Assembly: GCF_004745805.1 (NCBI RefSeq)
Contig: NZ_SRLQ01000018.1
Location: forward strand, 124,001-188,000
Length of the DNA stretch: 64,000 nucleotides
Source: Mycolicibacterium sp. CH28
GTDB taxonomy: Bacteria > Actinomycetota > Actinomycetes > Mycobacteriales > Mycobacteriaceae
Direction: 5' to 3'
Positions 26,940 to 35,610 of this stretch are shown here, one piece after another. The notes under the pieces were generated by a model. That model saw only the letters and a program-made list of their open reading frames with translations. It had not been told where the DNA came from and did no database searches. Both the position numbers and the translations under genes were made by a program. The stretch's first letter is position 1. Each line of letters starts with the position of its first letter.

Positions 26940-27647
26940 TCACCAGGGCACAGGGCCGTGGGCGGAGAAGTAGCCCCCGGTCGGCCCGTCGGCGGTCGTC
27001 TGCGCCATCTTGACAATAATGCGCGCACCTTCCTCGACCGTTTGGGTTCCGGTATGACCGTTGAGGTCGGTGTCGGTGTAGCCGGGTTCGACGGCGTTGA
27101 TCCGGAAGTTGGGAAGCTGATTGGCGAACCTAACGGTGATCATGTTGAGGGCTGCCTTAGAAGCCGGATAAGCCACGCCGGGATAGTGGTACACGGGGCT
27201 GTCTGCGGATTCGGCCATGCTCAGCGATCCCAGGCTGCTACTGACGTTGACGACCACCGGGTGTGATGACCGTTGAAGCAGCGGCAGGAATGCGTGCATG
27301 ACGCGGACGACACCGAAGACATTGGTGTCGAAGACCTCTCGCACCATGTCTGCGGTGACTTCCTCGGCGCCGATGATCGAGTTGTTCTCACTGCGGCCTT
27401 CGACCCCGGCGTTGTTGACCAGCACGTCCAAGCCGCCCAATCCCTCAATGACACGCACCGCGGTCGCGACTGATGCGTCATCGGTGACGTCCAGCTGGAC
27501 CAACCGGGCGCCCAGTTGCTGGGCTGCGGCCTGGCCGCGCTGCGGATCTCGGCAACCGAGGTAAACGGTGTGGCCGGCGGCGATGAGTTGGCGGGCGGCT
27601 TCGTAACCGAGGCCCTTGTTCGCGCCGGTGACGAGGACTGTTGTCAT
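26940..27647 (-). CDS. Short-chain dehydrogenase/reductase
   Basis: 235 residues from ATG 27647, with AAGGAG upstream. It is a classical SDR: cofactor motif TGANKGLG at residues 7-14, LDVLVNNAG, catalytic Ser in VNVSSSLGS and the YPASK Tyr-Lys pair. It resembles carbonyl reductase-type SDRs common in actinobacteria and should use NADP(H). It lies between the hydrolase lipoprotein and the frameshifted SnoaL-like gene on the same strand; the substrate is not known. Confidence 0.88.
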   Translation of the reverse strand: MTTVLVTGANKGLGYEAARQLIAAGHTVYLGCRDPQRGQAAAQQLGARLVQLDVTDDASVATAVRVIEGLGGLDVLVNNAGVEGRSENNSIIGAEEVTADMVREVFDTNVFGVVRVMHAFLPLLQRSSHPVVVNVSSSLGSLSMAESADSPVYHYPGVAYPASKAALNMITVRFANQLPNFRINAVEPGYTDTDLNGHTGTQTVEEGARIIVKMAQTTADGPTGGYFSAHGPVPW

Positions 27648-27711
27648 GACGGATTCTCCTTTTCTCGGGTGCTGATGGTGTTCTCGTGATGAAAAGTGCA
27701 CGAAGTGGTGC

Positions 27712-28297
27712 TCAGCTGTTCAGCCAATCGAAGGCCTCGGCGACGACCGCATCGGCGCTTTCGGGTCGATCCTCACCGGGCATGTTCATGTCGACGTCAT
27801 AGCCACGAAGATCGAAGTAGTAGGCCAGCATTCGGTAACTGGCGGGCATGCTCGCCAAACGATCGCGGTCGAGCGCAATCACATCCCCGGGCACCGCAGG
27901 CCACAAGCTGTCACGTTCATACACGGTCGACAGATCACAGATACCGTCGCGGCCGTCACGGTGCTCCAACCGATAAATGCCCCGGACGTAGCTGACCAGG
28001 TCGGCCTCGACACCGTGTACTTCGGTGCGGAACTCGATCGCCATCGGCGTCGACACCACCGCCCGATCCCCCCCGCACATGCACGGTGGAAATGGCCAGT
28101 CGGTGCCGAGAACGATCCCCACGGGCCGCCATGCCGCGGGACGCCTGGGCGAAGTCGCGACCGGTGCCGGTGAACCACATCGACCGCACGCGCGACTCGT
28201 CGTGGTAGCAGTCGGCCATCTGGTCCCACCAGCCGCGGTCACGCCCCTCTCGCTCGTGCGCGATGACCTGTACGAGATCGGCAACCGAGAAGCTCAT
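27712..28297 (-). pseudogene. Frameshifted SnoaL/NTF2-like gene
   Basis: The start at ATG 28297 gives MSFSVADLVQVIAHEREGRD up to TGRDFAQASRGMAARG near 28125. The conserved continuation is in another frame: PVGIVLGTDWPFPP, then AIEFRTEVHGVEADLVSY, ending VAEAFDWLNS at 27712. Both parts read like one NTF2-like/SnoaL-like protein of about 190 residues, so a frameshift with a probable small deletion near 28110-28140 separates them. It diverges from the XRE regulator at 28431. Likely non-functional unless the frameshift is an assembly error. Confidence 0.65.
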
Positions 28298-28430
28298 GTT
28301 CGACCTGCTTTCGGTCGGTGCGCTCCCGACCGGTGCGCTCACACCATGAGTCTTCAACGGCGCCGGAGGAACTGGATAGGTCCACGTCATCCTGGGTACT
28401 GGCAAACCCACCTTTCGCTACCCTTAGCCG

Positions 28431-29231
28431 GTGAGCAGGGATAACGCACTCGGTGCGTATCTTCGGCTGCGCCGCGGCCAAGTCCGGCCCGAAGATGTGG
28501 GCCTGGTGCCGGGGCACCGCCGACGGGTCGACGGGTTACGCCGGGAGGAGCTGGCAGCGCTGGCCGGCATCAGTGCCGACTACTACTTGCGCATCGAGCA
28601 GGGACGGACACCTCACCCGTCCGCTCAGATCCTCGGCGCCCTGGCACGCGCCCTGCGCCTGGACGCCCCCGCCACCGCGCATCTGCATGAACTCGCCCGC
28701 GACGGTCGGCGCGTCTACGAGGGTGTCGAGCAGGTCGACGACCAGATCGTCGCCCTCGTCGACCAGCTGAACATTCCCGCCTTCGTCGCCGGCAGATGCC
28801 TCGATTGCCTTGCGTCTAACCAACTAGCGCGTGCGCTCTCACCGAACTTCACTCCGGGTCGGAATCTGCTGCGGCAGCTGTTGCTCGACCCGGCCGAACG
28901 CCGACTACATCTCGACTGGAACGAGGCGACAGCCGGCGTTGTGGCTGGGATCCGCCAAAGCGCAGACGGGTATGCGGCGGACCCGCGCCTCGACGCCCTC
29001 GTCGACGAACTTTGCGCTAGTAGCGAGAGATTCCAAACACTCTGGACCCAAGGCGATGTCGGCTTCCGCCGGCCAGGCACCAGTCACATGCAGCACCCGA
29101 TAGTCGGTGAACTGCTACTACACCGGACTCGATTTCCCATCCCGTACTCAGACGGTCAGCACCTGCAGACCTACCATGCCGCACCCGGAACCGAGACTGC
29201 GGTCCGACTGGCAGCACTGGCAGCTAGCTGA
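28431..29231 (+). CDS. XRE-family regulator with MmyB-like ligand-binding domain
   Basis: 266 residues from GTG 28431. The N-terminal HTH (residues 8-70) has RRVDGLRREELAALAGISAD and YYLRIEQGRTPHPS, the standard form of the large actinobacterial HTH_31 plus MmyB_LBD family. The C-terminal ~170 residues (DDQIVALVDQLNIPAFVAGR onward) are the MmyB-like PAS-type domain. In this family the regulator usually lies beside the SDR or oxidoreductase gene it controls; here the divergent SnoaL-like remnant and SDR at 26940 fit that pattern. Confidence 0.87.
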   Translation: MSRDNALGAYLRLRRGQVRPEDVGLVPGHRRRVDGLRREELAALAGISADYYLRIEQGRTPHPSAQILGALARALRLDAPATAHLHELARDGRRVYEGVEQVDDQIVALVDQLNIPAFVAGRCLDCLASNQLARALSPNFTPGRNLLRQLLLDPAERRLHLDWNEATAGVVAGIRQSADGYAADPRLDALVDELCASSERFQTLWTQGDVGFRRPGTSHMQHPIVGELLLHRTRFPIPYSDGQHLQTYHAAPGTETAVRLAALAAS

Positions 29232-29466
29232 TCGCCTCACTTACTGCCGCGGTCCACTCTCGGATGCCTTCGCTCGCGTCCGCACCCGTATTCGTCTCAC
29301 GGACCGTGAAACCTCTCACTCATGAGTAGTCGGCAAATAGGAAATGGTCGTCACCCATTCGTGCACGCTTCGCGGTACTTGGCCGAAATGGCCTTTATGC
29401 GGGCCTGGCTCGCCACGAGACTCCGCGCGAGGTGAGTAGCGCGGCTCGGGTGGACTGGAGTCGTGG

Positions 29467-30423
29467 TTAGCGGTGATGGGCGGAGAAGAATTGCCAGATG
29501 GTGTCGGTGGCGTTCAGCGCCGCCGACGGTGGTGGGAGGCCGGCAAGTCTTTCTACTGCGGGGTTGGGAACTCCCCCCGGCCATTGATGGCCGGCTCCTG
29601 CGATCGAGATCAGCTCCACGGTCCGCCCGTCGGGGCATTCGGCCGTTTGGGTAGTAACGTCGCCGGCCGACGACGACGTGGGTGCTGGGCAGTTATCGAT
29701 CGCGCGCCAGGTCGCGTTGACCGATGCGACAGCGGGGCCGTCGACGATGGGGGTTCCTGACATCGTGGTGGCTTTGCCGGGTCCACCGTTGTAGGGCACC
29801 CGGTCATCGGCGGTGCCGTTGATCTGGAGCACCGACGTTGGTGGTGCCTGCGAACAATCGGTCAACAGTGTCCCCGCGACCGGGGCGACGGCGGCGAACA
29901 AGCTGGTTTGGCAGCCCAGGCGCAGCGCCATCATGGCGCCGTTGGACATCCCGGTGACGTAGACCCTTGCGGGGTCGACCGGTACCTGTTGCTCGATCGC
30001 GGCAACCATGGCGCTGAGAAACCCGACATCGTCGATGCTGGCGCGCTGCGGGCGCCCGCAACAGGATCCGGCGTTCCAAGCTCGATCCAGGCCGTCAGGG
30101 TAGGCGACCAAGAAGTGCCCACCGTCGGCTTCGCTGTCCCAGTGGTAGGCGCGTTCGGCTTGCGCACCGTCGCCGTAGCCGCCGTGCAGCATCACCACCA
30201 GCGGTGCCGGGTCCGGCAACCCCTGCGGGCGGTACAGGTGAAATGTCCGGGTGATTCCCCCGAACTCGATGGACTGTGTGGACTGTCCCACCGCAATCGG
30301 GCCCGGCGCAGCAGGAGCGCCAGCGGCGCGCCCGCCACCCAGGCAGCCCCCCAGTAAGGCGGCAACGGCGGCAAGCAGACACACGATGATCATTTGGGCG
30401 GATCGGGTCGGCATGGATTTCAT
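29467..30423 (-). CDS. LpqC-like secreted esterase lipoprotein (PHB depolymerase family)
   Basis: 318 residues from ATG 30423 (GGGGGG five bases upstream). The signal peptide ends in lipobox LLGGC, indicating a lipoprotein. The alpha/beta hydrolase domain has VVMLHGGYGDG, the nucleophile region VTGMSNGAMMALRLG and a C-terminal His in GAGHQWPGG, with paired Cys in AGSCCGRPQ. This matches the esterase/PHB depolymerase family, including M. tuberculosis LpqC. It diverges from the MarR gene across a 68-bp gap holding a perfect palindrome, so MarR probably represses it. Natural ester substrate unknown. Confidence 0.87.
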   Translation of the reverse strand: MKSMPTRSAQMIIVCLLAAVAALLGGCLGGGRAAGAPAAPGPIAVGQSTQSIEFGGITRTFHLYRPQGLPDPAPLVVMLHGGYGDGAQAERAYHWDSEADGGHFLVAYPDGLDRAWNAGSCCGRPQRASIDDVGFLSAMVAAIEQQVPVDPARVYVTGMSNGAMMALRLGCQTSLFAAVAPVAGTLLTDCSQAPPTSVLQINGTADDRVPYNGGPGKATTMSGTPIVDGPAVASVNATWRAIDNCPAPTSSSAGDVTTQTAECPDGRTVELISIAGAGHQWPGGVPNPAVERLAGLPPPSAALNATDTIWQFFSAHHR

Positions 30424-30443
30424 GGTGCCCCCCACACCCATAT

Positions 30444-30462
30444 TTGACAAGTAACTTGTCAA
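30444..30462. promoter_or_regulatory. Perfect 19-bp palindrome, probable MarR operator
   Basis: TTGACAAGTAACTTGTCAA reads identically on both strands around a central base pair. It lies between the divergent esterase and MarR starts (21 and 29 bp from them), and includes TTGACA on both strands, a possible -35 element. Binding by the MarR protein would block both genes. Confidence 0.7.
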
Positions 30463-30491
30463 TCTTGTTTGGAGTGGCACACTGACTGACT

Positions 30492-30968
30492 GTGAGAGAC
30501 GCGCTCCCGACCCAGTGGGAACCGACCGTGCCGGCGCTGCTGCAGATGGTGGCGGCTTCCGGTGGGCCTCGGCTGCGTGCCGCGTTCGCCGAGGCGGGCC
30601 TGGACGGGATTCATCCGGCGCAGTCGTTTGCCTTGGCGCCGCTCGTCGCTGGCGGACTACATGCCTCGGCTCTGGCCGACCGACTCGGAGTGAGCCGGCA
30701 GGCGGTCGCTCAAGCCGTCGGCGCGCTAGAACAACACGGCTACGTCATGCGGACACCCGATCCTCTTGACGGGCGCGTCCGCATCATCGAGCTCACCGCG
30801 CGCGGTCGCAAGGCGTTGCGCGTGATGCGCGCCAACGCAGTCGATTTGGAGCACCACTGGCAGCGGTTGCTCGGCGAAGACAAACTCGACGAGCTGCGCC
30901 GGTCATTGCTCACCCTTCTCACAAGCGATCGCCCCAAAGCTGCTCGGGACCGGCCAGCAGCTGACTGA
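30492..30968 (+). CDS. MarR family transcriptional regulator
   Basis: 158 residues from GTG 30492. The winged helix is clear: LHASALADRLGVSRQAVAQA, then VGALEQHGYVMRTPDPLDGR and VRIIELTARGRKAL, the MarR wing with Asp-Gly-Arg. MarR proteins act as dimers that release DNA when they bind a phenolic or other small ligand. The adjacent palindrome and divergent esterase lipoprotein suggest an autoregulated esterase module. Confidence 0.88.
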   Translation: MRDALPTQWEPTVPALLQMVAASGGPRLRAAFAEAGLDGIHPAQSFALAPLVAGGLHASALADRLGVSRQAVAQAVGALEQHGYVMRTPDPLDGRVRIIELTARGRKALRVMRANAVDLEHHWQRLLGEDKLDELRRSLLTLLTSDRPKAARDRPAAD

Positions 30969-31143
30969 GGTGTGCTGGCATCTGAAGATCGCGACCGAAT
31001 CACCGTAGGTTCACCGGCATGCTTCACGAACATCTACACATCTGAAGTCCACTTGAAGTCGGCGGTGAGATTCTGAAGCCCGACGCCAGAACCTAAAGAA
31101 GCCCGCGTGTCTCACGAACCGCTGCATTTCCCACGTGGACCCG

Positions 31144-31908
31144 TCACAACAGATAGTCGGCACCGCCGACGTAGATCGTCTCAGACGCGTCGGGGTTCAG
31201 GGCGGCGTCGGCTATCGCGGTGGCGAACTCCTCGACCGTGGGCAGCGGTGCCTGATCACGACGCGCGTCAACCGCGGCCGGGTCTTTGCGGTGCAGCAAC
31301 CGGACAATGATCGTTCCGTCGATCATGTCCCCAGACACCACTTTGAGTTCGATACCGTGTTCTGCCAGAACGGGTTTGGCAGCCAGCAGTGCATCTTCGC
31401 CGGCCCGTTTGCTCGCAGCGATGGGCTCGTAGCCGGCAGGGACCGGTGTGCCGGGAGAAAAGTGCGCTTGGTGGCTGGTGACAAACACGATCCGTGAACC
31501 TGCCGGCATCAACCGTCTGGCCAGGGCGACCAGATTCAGTTGCGCATCGCGGTTCAACCGCATCGCATAGCCGGGATCAGCGCCGCGCTCCAAACCACCG
31601 GAGGCGTTGAGCACCAGTACATCCAGCTTGCCGAACCGCCCCTCGACCTCCGCAAGAAGTGCCTCCACCTGTCCGTCATCGCAGACGTCGGCACCGGCAG
31701 CCGAAGCCTGTCCCCCGGCCGCCCGGATGTCCTCGACCACGGTGAGGGCCCGTTTGGCTTTCTCGCGGTAGTTGACCACCACATGCAGGCCCTGCGCCCC
31801 GAGCTGACGGGCTACTTCGGCCCCGATACCCCGAGAGGCTCCCGTGACCAGCGCAACCCGCGTTCTGCGCCGACACTCGATATCAACTTTCACGGTGTGA
31901 TCAGCCAT
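31144..31908 (-). CDS. Short-chain dehydrogenase/reductase with atypical active site
   Basis: 254 residues from ATG 31908, preceded by AAAGGGGTGG. The cofactor motif TGASRGIG and LDVLVLNASGG show an SDR fold. The usual YxxxK catalytic pair is not in its normal form: the region reads FVTSHQAHFSPG, then GYEPIAASKRAGEDAL, putting Lys seven residues after Tyr. This variant occurs in a subgroup of actinobacterial SDRs as I recall. It is flanked by IS3 debris on the upstream side. Substrate unknown. Confidence 0.82.
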   Translation of the reverse strand: MADHTVKVDIECRRRTRVALVTGASRGIGAEVARQLGAQGLHVVVNYREKAKRALTVVEDIRAAGGQASAAGADVCDDGQVEALLAEVEGRFGKLDVLVLNASGGLERGADPGYAMRLNRDAQLNLVALARRLMPAGSRIVFVTSHQAHFSPGTPVPAGYEPIAASKRAGEDALLAAKPVLAEHGIELKVVSGDMIDGTIIVRLLHRKDPAAVDARRDQAPLPTVEEFATAIADAALNPDASETIYVGGADYLL

Positions 31909-31973
31909 GCCCACCCCTTTGCGCGGTAGTCAACTCTTAGACATATCTAATCCTAGCCTTATCTTTCTTAAGG

Positions 31974-32190
31974 TGATGGTTGAACCGTTCCGATCCGGCC
32001 CGTTGCGGACCCTCGACGACGTCGAGTAGGCGACGATGGAATGGGTCGACTGGTTCAACAACCGCCGCCTGCACAGCGTCTTGGACTACTGGCGATGCCT
32101 CAAACATGAAGCCGGCATCAATCCCGGCGCGGTTCAGGGTCCTTGGCTCACAAACGGTGACTATCGCGTGGCGCTCCCCTGTAGATATCT
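31974..32190 (+). pseudogene. IS3-family transposase C-terminal fragment
   Basis: The frame reads EPFRSGPLRTLDDVE, then a TAG stop, then ATMEWVDWFNNRRLHSVLDY before the match is lost. This is the C-terminal signature of IS3-family OrfB proteins. Both ends are missing, so it is a dead fragment of an element different from the intact IS3 copy downstream. Confidence 0.75.
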
Positions 32191-32381
32191 TTCGCCACGC
32201 GAGCAGATGACGTCGCTGTCTCGTATCTAGACAAACGGGGAACTGATCAAACGGAATCCAGCGCGCCGCGAAGCGGGGGTCGGCGACTTATCTGCAACCG
32301 CTGAGGTGAGCCCGTCGTAGTGGTCCAGTCGTTGTGGGACTCTGTTGCCCGGTGTTCGGGCGAGGAAGAATCAACGACGAC

Positions 32382-32669
32382 ATGGCATCGAACAAGCGCC
32401 GGCGGCATACGCCGGATCAGATCATCCGCAAGCTCGCCGAGGGACAGAAGCTCCTGGGGTCGGGCCAGGAACTCAGCGAGGTGTGCCGGCACCTGCAGAT
32501 CGCCGAGTCGACGTGGCATCGCTGGCTTGCCCAGTACGGCGGCATGAAGGCCAACGAGGCCAAACGGCTCAAGGAACTCGAGGCCGAGAACGCCCGGCTC
32601 AAGAAGTTGGTCGCCAACCAGGCCCTCGACATCGACATGCTCAAGGAGATCTCGGCGGGAAACTTCTAA
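32382..32669 (+). CDS. IS3-family OrfA (HTH/leucine-zipper protein)
   Basis: 95 residues from ATG 32382. HTPDQIIRKLAEGQKLL and VCRHLQIAESTWHRWL form the HTH_Tnp_1 domain; RLKELEAENARLKKLVANQA is the coiled-coil zipper used for OrfA dimerisation. It ends at TAA 32667-32669, with orfB open in the -1 frame, as expected when OrfAB transposase is made by programmed -1 frameshifting. Confidence 0.88.
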   Translation: MASNKRRRHTPDQIIRKLAEGQKLLGSGQELSEVCRHLQIAESTWHRWLAQYGGMKANEAKRLKELEAENARLKKLVANQALDIDMLKEISAGNF

Positions 32670-33520
32670 CCCCGAACCGCAAGCGCAGCGCCGTCACGGC
32701 GTTGCGCGACCGGTTCGGGGTATCCGAACGCCGCGCCTGCGCGGTCGTGGGTCTGCACCGTTCCACGATGCGACTGACCCCGCCATTAATCAGCACCGAG
32801 GAGGCCGAGTTGCGGGCCTGGTTGCGCAAGTTCTCCACCGACCGGCCGCGCTGGGGGTGGCGACGGGCAGCCAAGATGGCCCGCCGGGAGGGCTGGCAGG
32901 TCAACGACAAGCGTATCCGCCGTCTGTGGCGTGAGGAGGGCCTGCGGGTCCCGCAGCGCCGCAAGAAGAAGCGATTGACCGGTATCGGTGTCGCCGTGGG
33001 CGCGATGTCACCGATTCGTCCGAATGTCATCTGGGCGATGGACTTTCAATTCGACACCACCGCTGATGGCCGCACCATGAAGATGTTGAACGTGATCGAT
33101 GAGTTCACCCGCGAGGCCCTCGCGATCGAGGTTGATCGCAGTGTCGACGCCGACGGCGTAGTCGCCGTCCTGGACCGCCTGGTTCTCGAGCATGGGGCAC
33201 CGCACTACGTGCGCTTCGATAACGGTCCGGAGTTCGTGGCCCACGCGGTGAGTGATTGGTGCCGATTCAACAGCGCCGGTTCGCTTTTCATCGATCCTGG
33301 CTCGCCGTGGCAGAACGCCTGGATCGAGTCGTTCAACGGCCGGCTGCGTGATGAGCTGCTCAACTCGTGGCGCTTCGATTCGCTGCTGGAAGCACGTGTG
33401 ATCATCGAAGACTGGCGCTGCGACTACAACGCCAACAGGCCCCACTCCGCCCACGGCGAACTCACCCCGACCGAGTTCGCTCTACAGTGGACCACGACCC
33501 ACCAACCCCAAGCCGCATAG
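32660..33520 (+). CDS. IS3-family OrfB (DDE integrase core)
   Basis: About 280 residues in the -1 frame relative to orfA; the start given is where the frame separates, since the protein is probably made as OrfAB (an independent TTG exists at 32702). The rve domain shows the DDE triad: Asp in VIWAMDFQFDTT, Asp in YVRFDNGPEF and Glu in NAWIESFNGRLRDE, with the IS3-type ending HSAHGELTPTEFA. The frame is intact, so the element may be mobile. Confidence 0.9.
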   Translation, partial: KLLTPNRKRSAVTALRDRFGVSERRACAVVGLHRSTMRLTPPLISTEEAELRAWLRKFSTDRPRWGWRRAAKMARREGWQVNDKRIRRLWREEGLRVPQRRKKKRLTGIGVAVGAMSPIRPNVIWAMDFQFDTTADGRTMKMLNVIDEFTREALAIEVDRSVDADGVVAVLDRLVLEHGAPHYVRFDNGPEFVAHAVSDWCRFNSAGSLFIDPGSPWQNAWIESFNGRLRDELLNSWRFDSLLEARVIIEDWRCDYNANRPHSAHGELTPTEFALQWTTTHQPQAA

Positions 33521-33585
33521 CGACTGGACCACCAAACGGGTCCCCCTCACCGCCATTCGCCGACTCATCTGGTCAGTCACCTAAG

Positions 33586-34980
33586 ATGACGTATGTGACA
33601 ATTCGGGGGGAGGCGGGAACTGGCCGGCGCATCATAGATGCCCTATCAGATGACAAGGTCGAGCTGGCAAAGCCGTATCTGCCACTGATTCGCGACAGTG
33701 CCGAGACTTTGGCCGAGGATTTCTACGCGACGTTGTTGCAACGGCCCGAGGCGCACCGGTACTTGGACCATTCGGTTGTGGAGAATCGGCTGAAGGCTCA
33801 GTTGGTGGACTGGATCCGCGGAGCTTTCTCTGTCGACGCGTTTCGAGACGCCGCCGCCTTCGAAGCGCGCCAGGAACGCATCGGTGACATTCATGCGCGC
33901 ATGAAGATTCCGGTTCACCTGTTGAATATCGGTGCGCTGAGGTTGTGCTCACAAATCGCAGCCCTGGTCCGCGGTGTCGACGCGCCGTGGGGTGATCGCT
34001 TTGACGCGATGCGTCTGTTCGAAGCGTGGATCGGCCGAGCAATTGCAGCGATGACTCGTTCTGGCGTCGACGGAATGGTTGAGCGGACTCGGGTGGAGGA
34101 GGCTTACCGGCTGTTCTCGCTTGATCAGGATATGAACCTGGAACGTGAGCGTCAGCGCGCCAGCCTCTTGGAGTGGTCGCAGGAGACATTGTTCAGTGCC
34201 TTGCACAGTCAACCCCCCAACGGTTCCGGCGAGACCGAGTTGGCATCGGCGCCGTTCGGGCGCTGGACGAGGCACCGCGCGGAGATGATGTTCGGGAGCG
34301 CCCCTCAGCTGCTGGAGATCAACGATGCGATTGCCCGTGTCGACGGCGCGCTGTTGCCGGCGGTACGGAACGAGGATGCCGTTCGACGTGTCGATGCACT
34401 GCAAGCGTTGGGTGTTGAGGTCGATCGGATTTTGGCCCTGATCGGGGACCTGTTTCAGGGGCAGTCTGAACTCGAGACCGGTCGTGATCCGTTGACACGG
34501 ACACTGAATCGCCGTTTTCTTCCGGCGATTCTTCAGCGTGAGATCGGCTTTGCGAACCGCACCTCGTTGGGCTTGGCGGTTCTGATGGTCGATGTCGACC
34601 ACTTCAAAAGTGTTAACGAAGCACATGGTCATCAAGCTGGCGATGCGGTCATCCGCACTCTGGCCGGTGTGCTGGCTGACAATGTGCGGTCCACAGACTT
34701 CGTATTCCGTTACGGCGGTGAAGAGTTTCTTGTCCTGCTGGCGGAATCAGGACGCCAGGACAGCGTTACAACTGCCGAACGCATCCGTAAGGGGGTCACC
34801 GAAGCCCGTTTCGGGCTGGGGGACCTGGTTCTCGACGTCACCGTCTCGATCGGGGTGGCAGTCCACGATGGCCACCCCGATCCAGATGAACTGGTGAATC
34901 GCGCCGATAAGGCACTGAGGGAAGCCAAACATTCGGGGCGAAATCAGGTCGTACTGGCCAGTGCCACTGCGAACAATTGA
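33586..34980 (+). CDS. Globin-coupled sensor diguanylate cyclase (DosC-like)
   Basis: 464 residues from ATG 33586. Residues about 20-175 form a globin-coupled sensor domain; His103 in GDIHARMKIP fits the heme-ligating position. Residues 180-290 are a linker. The GGDEF domain follows with DPLTRTLNRRFL, DVDHFKSVNEAHGHQAGD and active-site GGEEF at 377-381; an inhibitory I-site RSTD at 368-371 has the standard five-residue spacing. It should make cyclic di-GMP from two GTP under control of O2 or NO binding. Length matches E. coli DosC (460). It starts 53 bp after the intact IS3 element, so its own promoter may have been displaced. Confidence 0.85.
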   Translation: MTYVTIRGEAGTGRRIIDALSDDKVELAKPYLPLIRDSAETLAEDFYATLLQRPEAHRYLDHSVVENRLKAQLVDWIRGAFSVDAFRDAAAFEARQERIGDIHARMKIPVHLLNIGALRLCSQIAALVRGVDAPWGDRFDAMRLFEAWIGRAIAAMTRSGVDGMVERTRVEEAYRLFSLDQDMNLERERQRASLLEWSQETLFSALHSQPPNGSGETELASAPFGRWTRHRAEMMFGSAPQLLEINDAIARVDGALLPAVRNEDAVRRVDALQALGVEVDRILALIGDLFQGQSELETGRDPLTRTLNRRFLPAILQREIGFANRTSLGLAVLMVDVDHFKSVNEAHGHQAGDAVIRTLAGVLADNVRSTDFVFRYGGEEFLVLLAESGRQDSVTTAERIRKGVTEARFGLGDLVLDVTVSIGVAVHDGHPDPDELVNRADKALREAKHSGRNQVVLASATANN

Positions 34981-35073
34981 CAGGGTGAGCCTGCACGATT
35001 ACGAACAACGGAACTAGCTGGCAACTTCACGAACAGTGGGTACCAGGGGGCCCGTCGTCGGACTAGCGTATGC

Positions 35074-35518
35074 GGCTTCCGTTGACTGTCAGCGAATCTA
35101 CCGGTGGATCCGCGAGATCGTGTTGTCGAGGCCGTCGGCCTGCAGCGACGGAGATGTCAAACCGGGCACATTGGAGGCGTTGAGCCGGGTGAGTACATGG
35201 CCGGGCCACATCTCCACCGCGCATGTCACGCCGAGTTCGGGCATCAACCGGGTGGCGTCAAACCACTGCACGGTCTGCGCGACCGCTGCCCCGAGGTCGT
35301 CCGACACGGCCTTTGCGGCGAACAAGGTGCGTGCGGCCTGTGGTGTTGGCGAGATAGCTGCTGGACGGGGTTCGGCGCGGCAGCGTCGAAAGGTGTTCCG
35401 CCAGTTGGTCAGCCGTGCCGCTCTGTAGCGGGCAATGGGAAGCGACCCCGATGTCCAGCGTCTCGAAATCGCCGGTACGCGCGGTTCCGGCAGCGGTCTG
35501 CGCATCGCGCAGCGCGGC
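35074..35518. repeat. Direct repeat copy B (mdcH 3' fragment)
   Basis: 445 bp matching 24239-24679 in the same orientation at about 95% identity, with 4 extra bases near 35330. Ends are sharp; flanking sequences differ. Confidence 0.92.
35095..35518 (-). pseudogene. Second partial copy of mdcH (3' end only)
   Basis: Minus-strand fragment of MdcH with the same C-terminus as copy A (AVAQTVQWFDATRLMPELGV, ending DNTISRIHR). A 4-bp insertion near 35330 shifts the frame relative to copy A, and the N-terminal half is missing, so it cannot encode a working acyltransferase. Confidence 0.85.
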
Positions 35519-35610
35519 CGTCCGAGGACAGCCCTACCAACATCGGCGCGCGTCGGCTTGGTCCAGCGTGAACTCGACCCTCGATTCGAGGTGCCGTGTG
35601 CACTGCACGG

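Larger units (their letters stand above)
32320..33532 (+). mobile_element. Intact IS3-family insertion sequence
   Basis: 1213 bp bounded by perfect 12-bp terminal inverted repeats, GTGGTCCAGTCG at 32320-32331 and CGACTGGACCAC at 33521-33532. It contains orfA and orfB in the IS3 arrangement. No target site duplication is visible in the immediate flanks (cgtcgta / caaacgg), which suggests rearrangement or loss after insertion. Confidence 0.85.
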
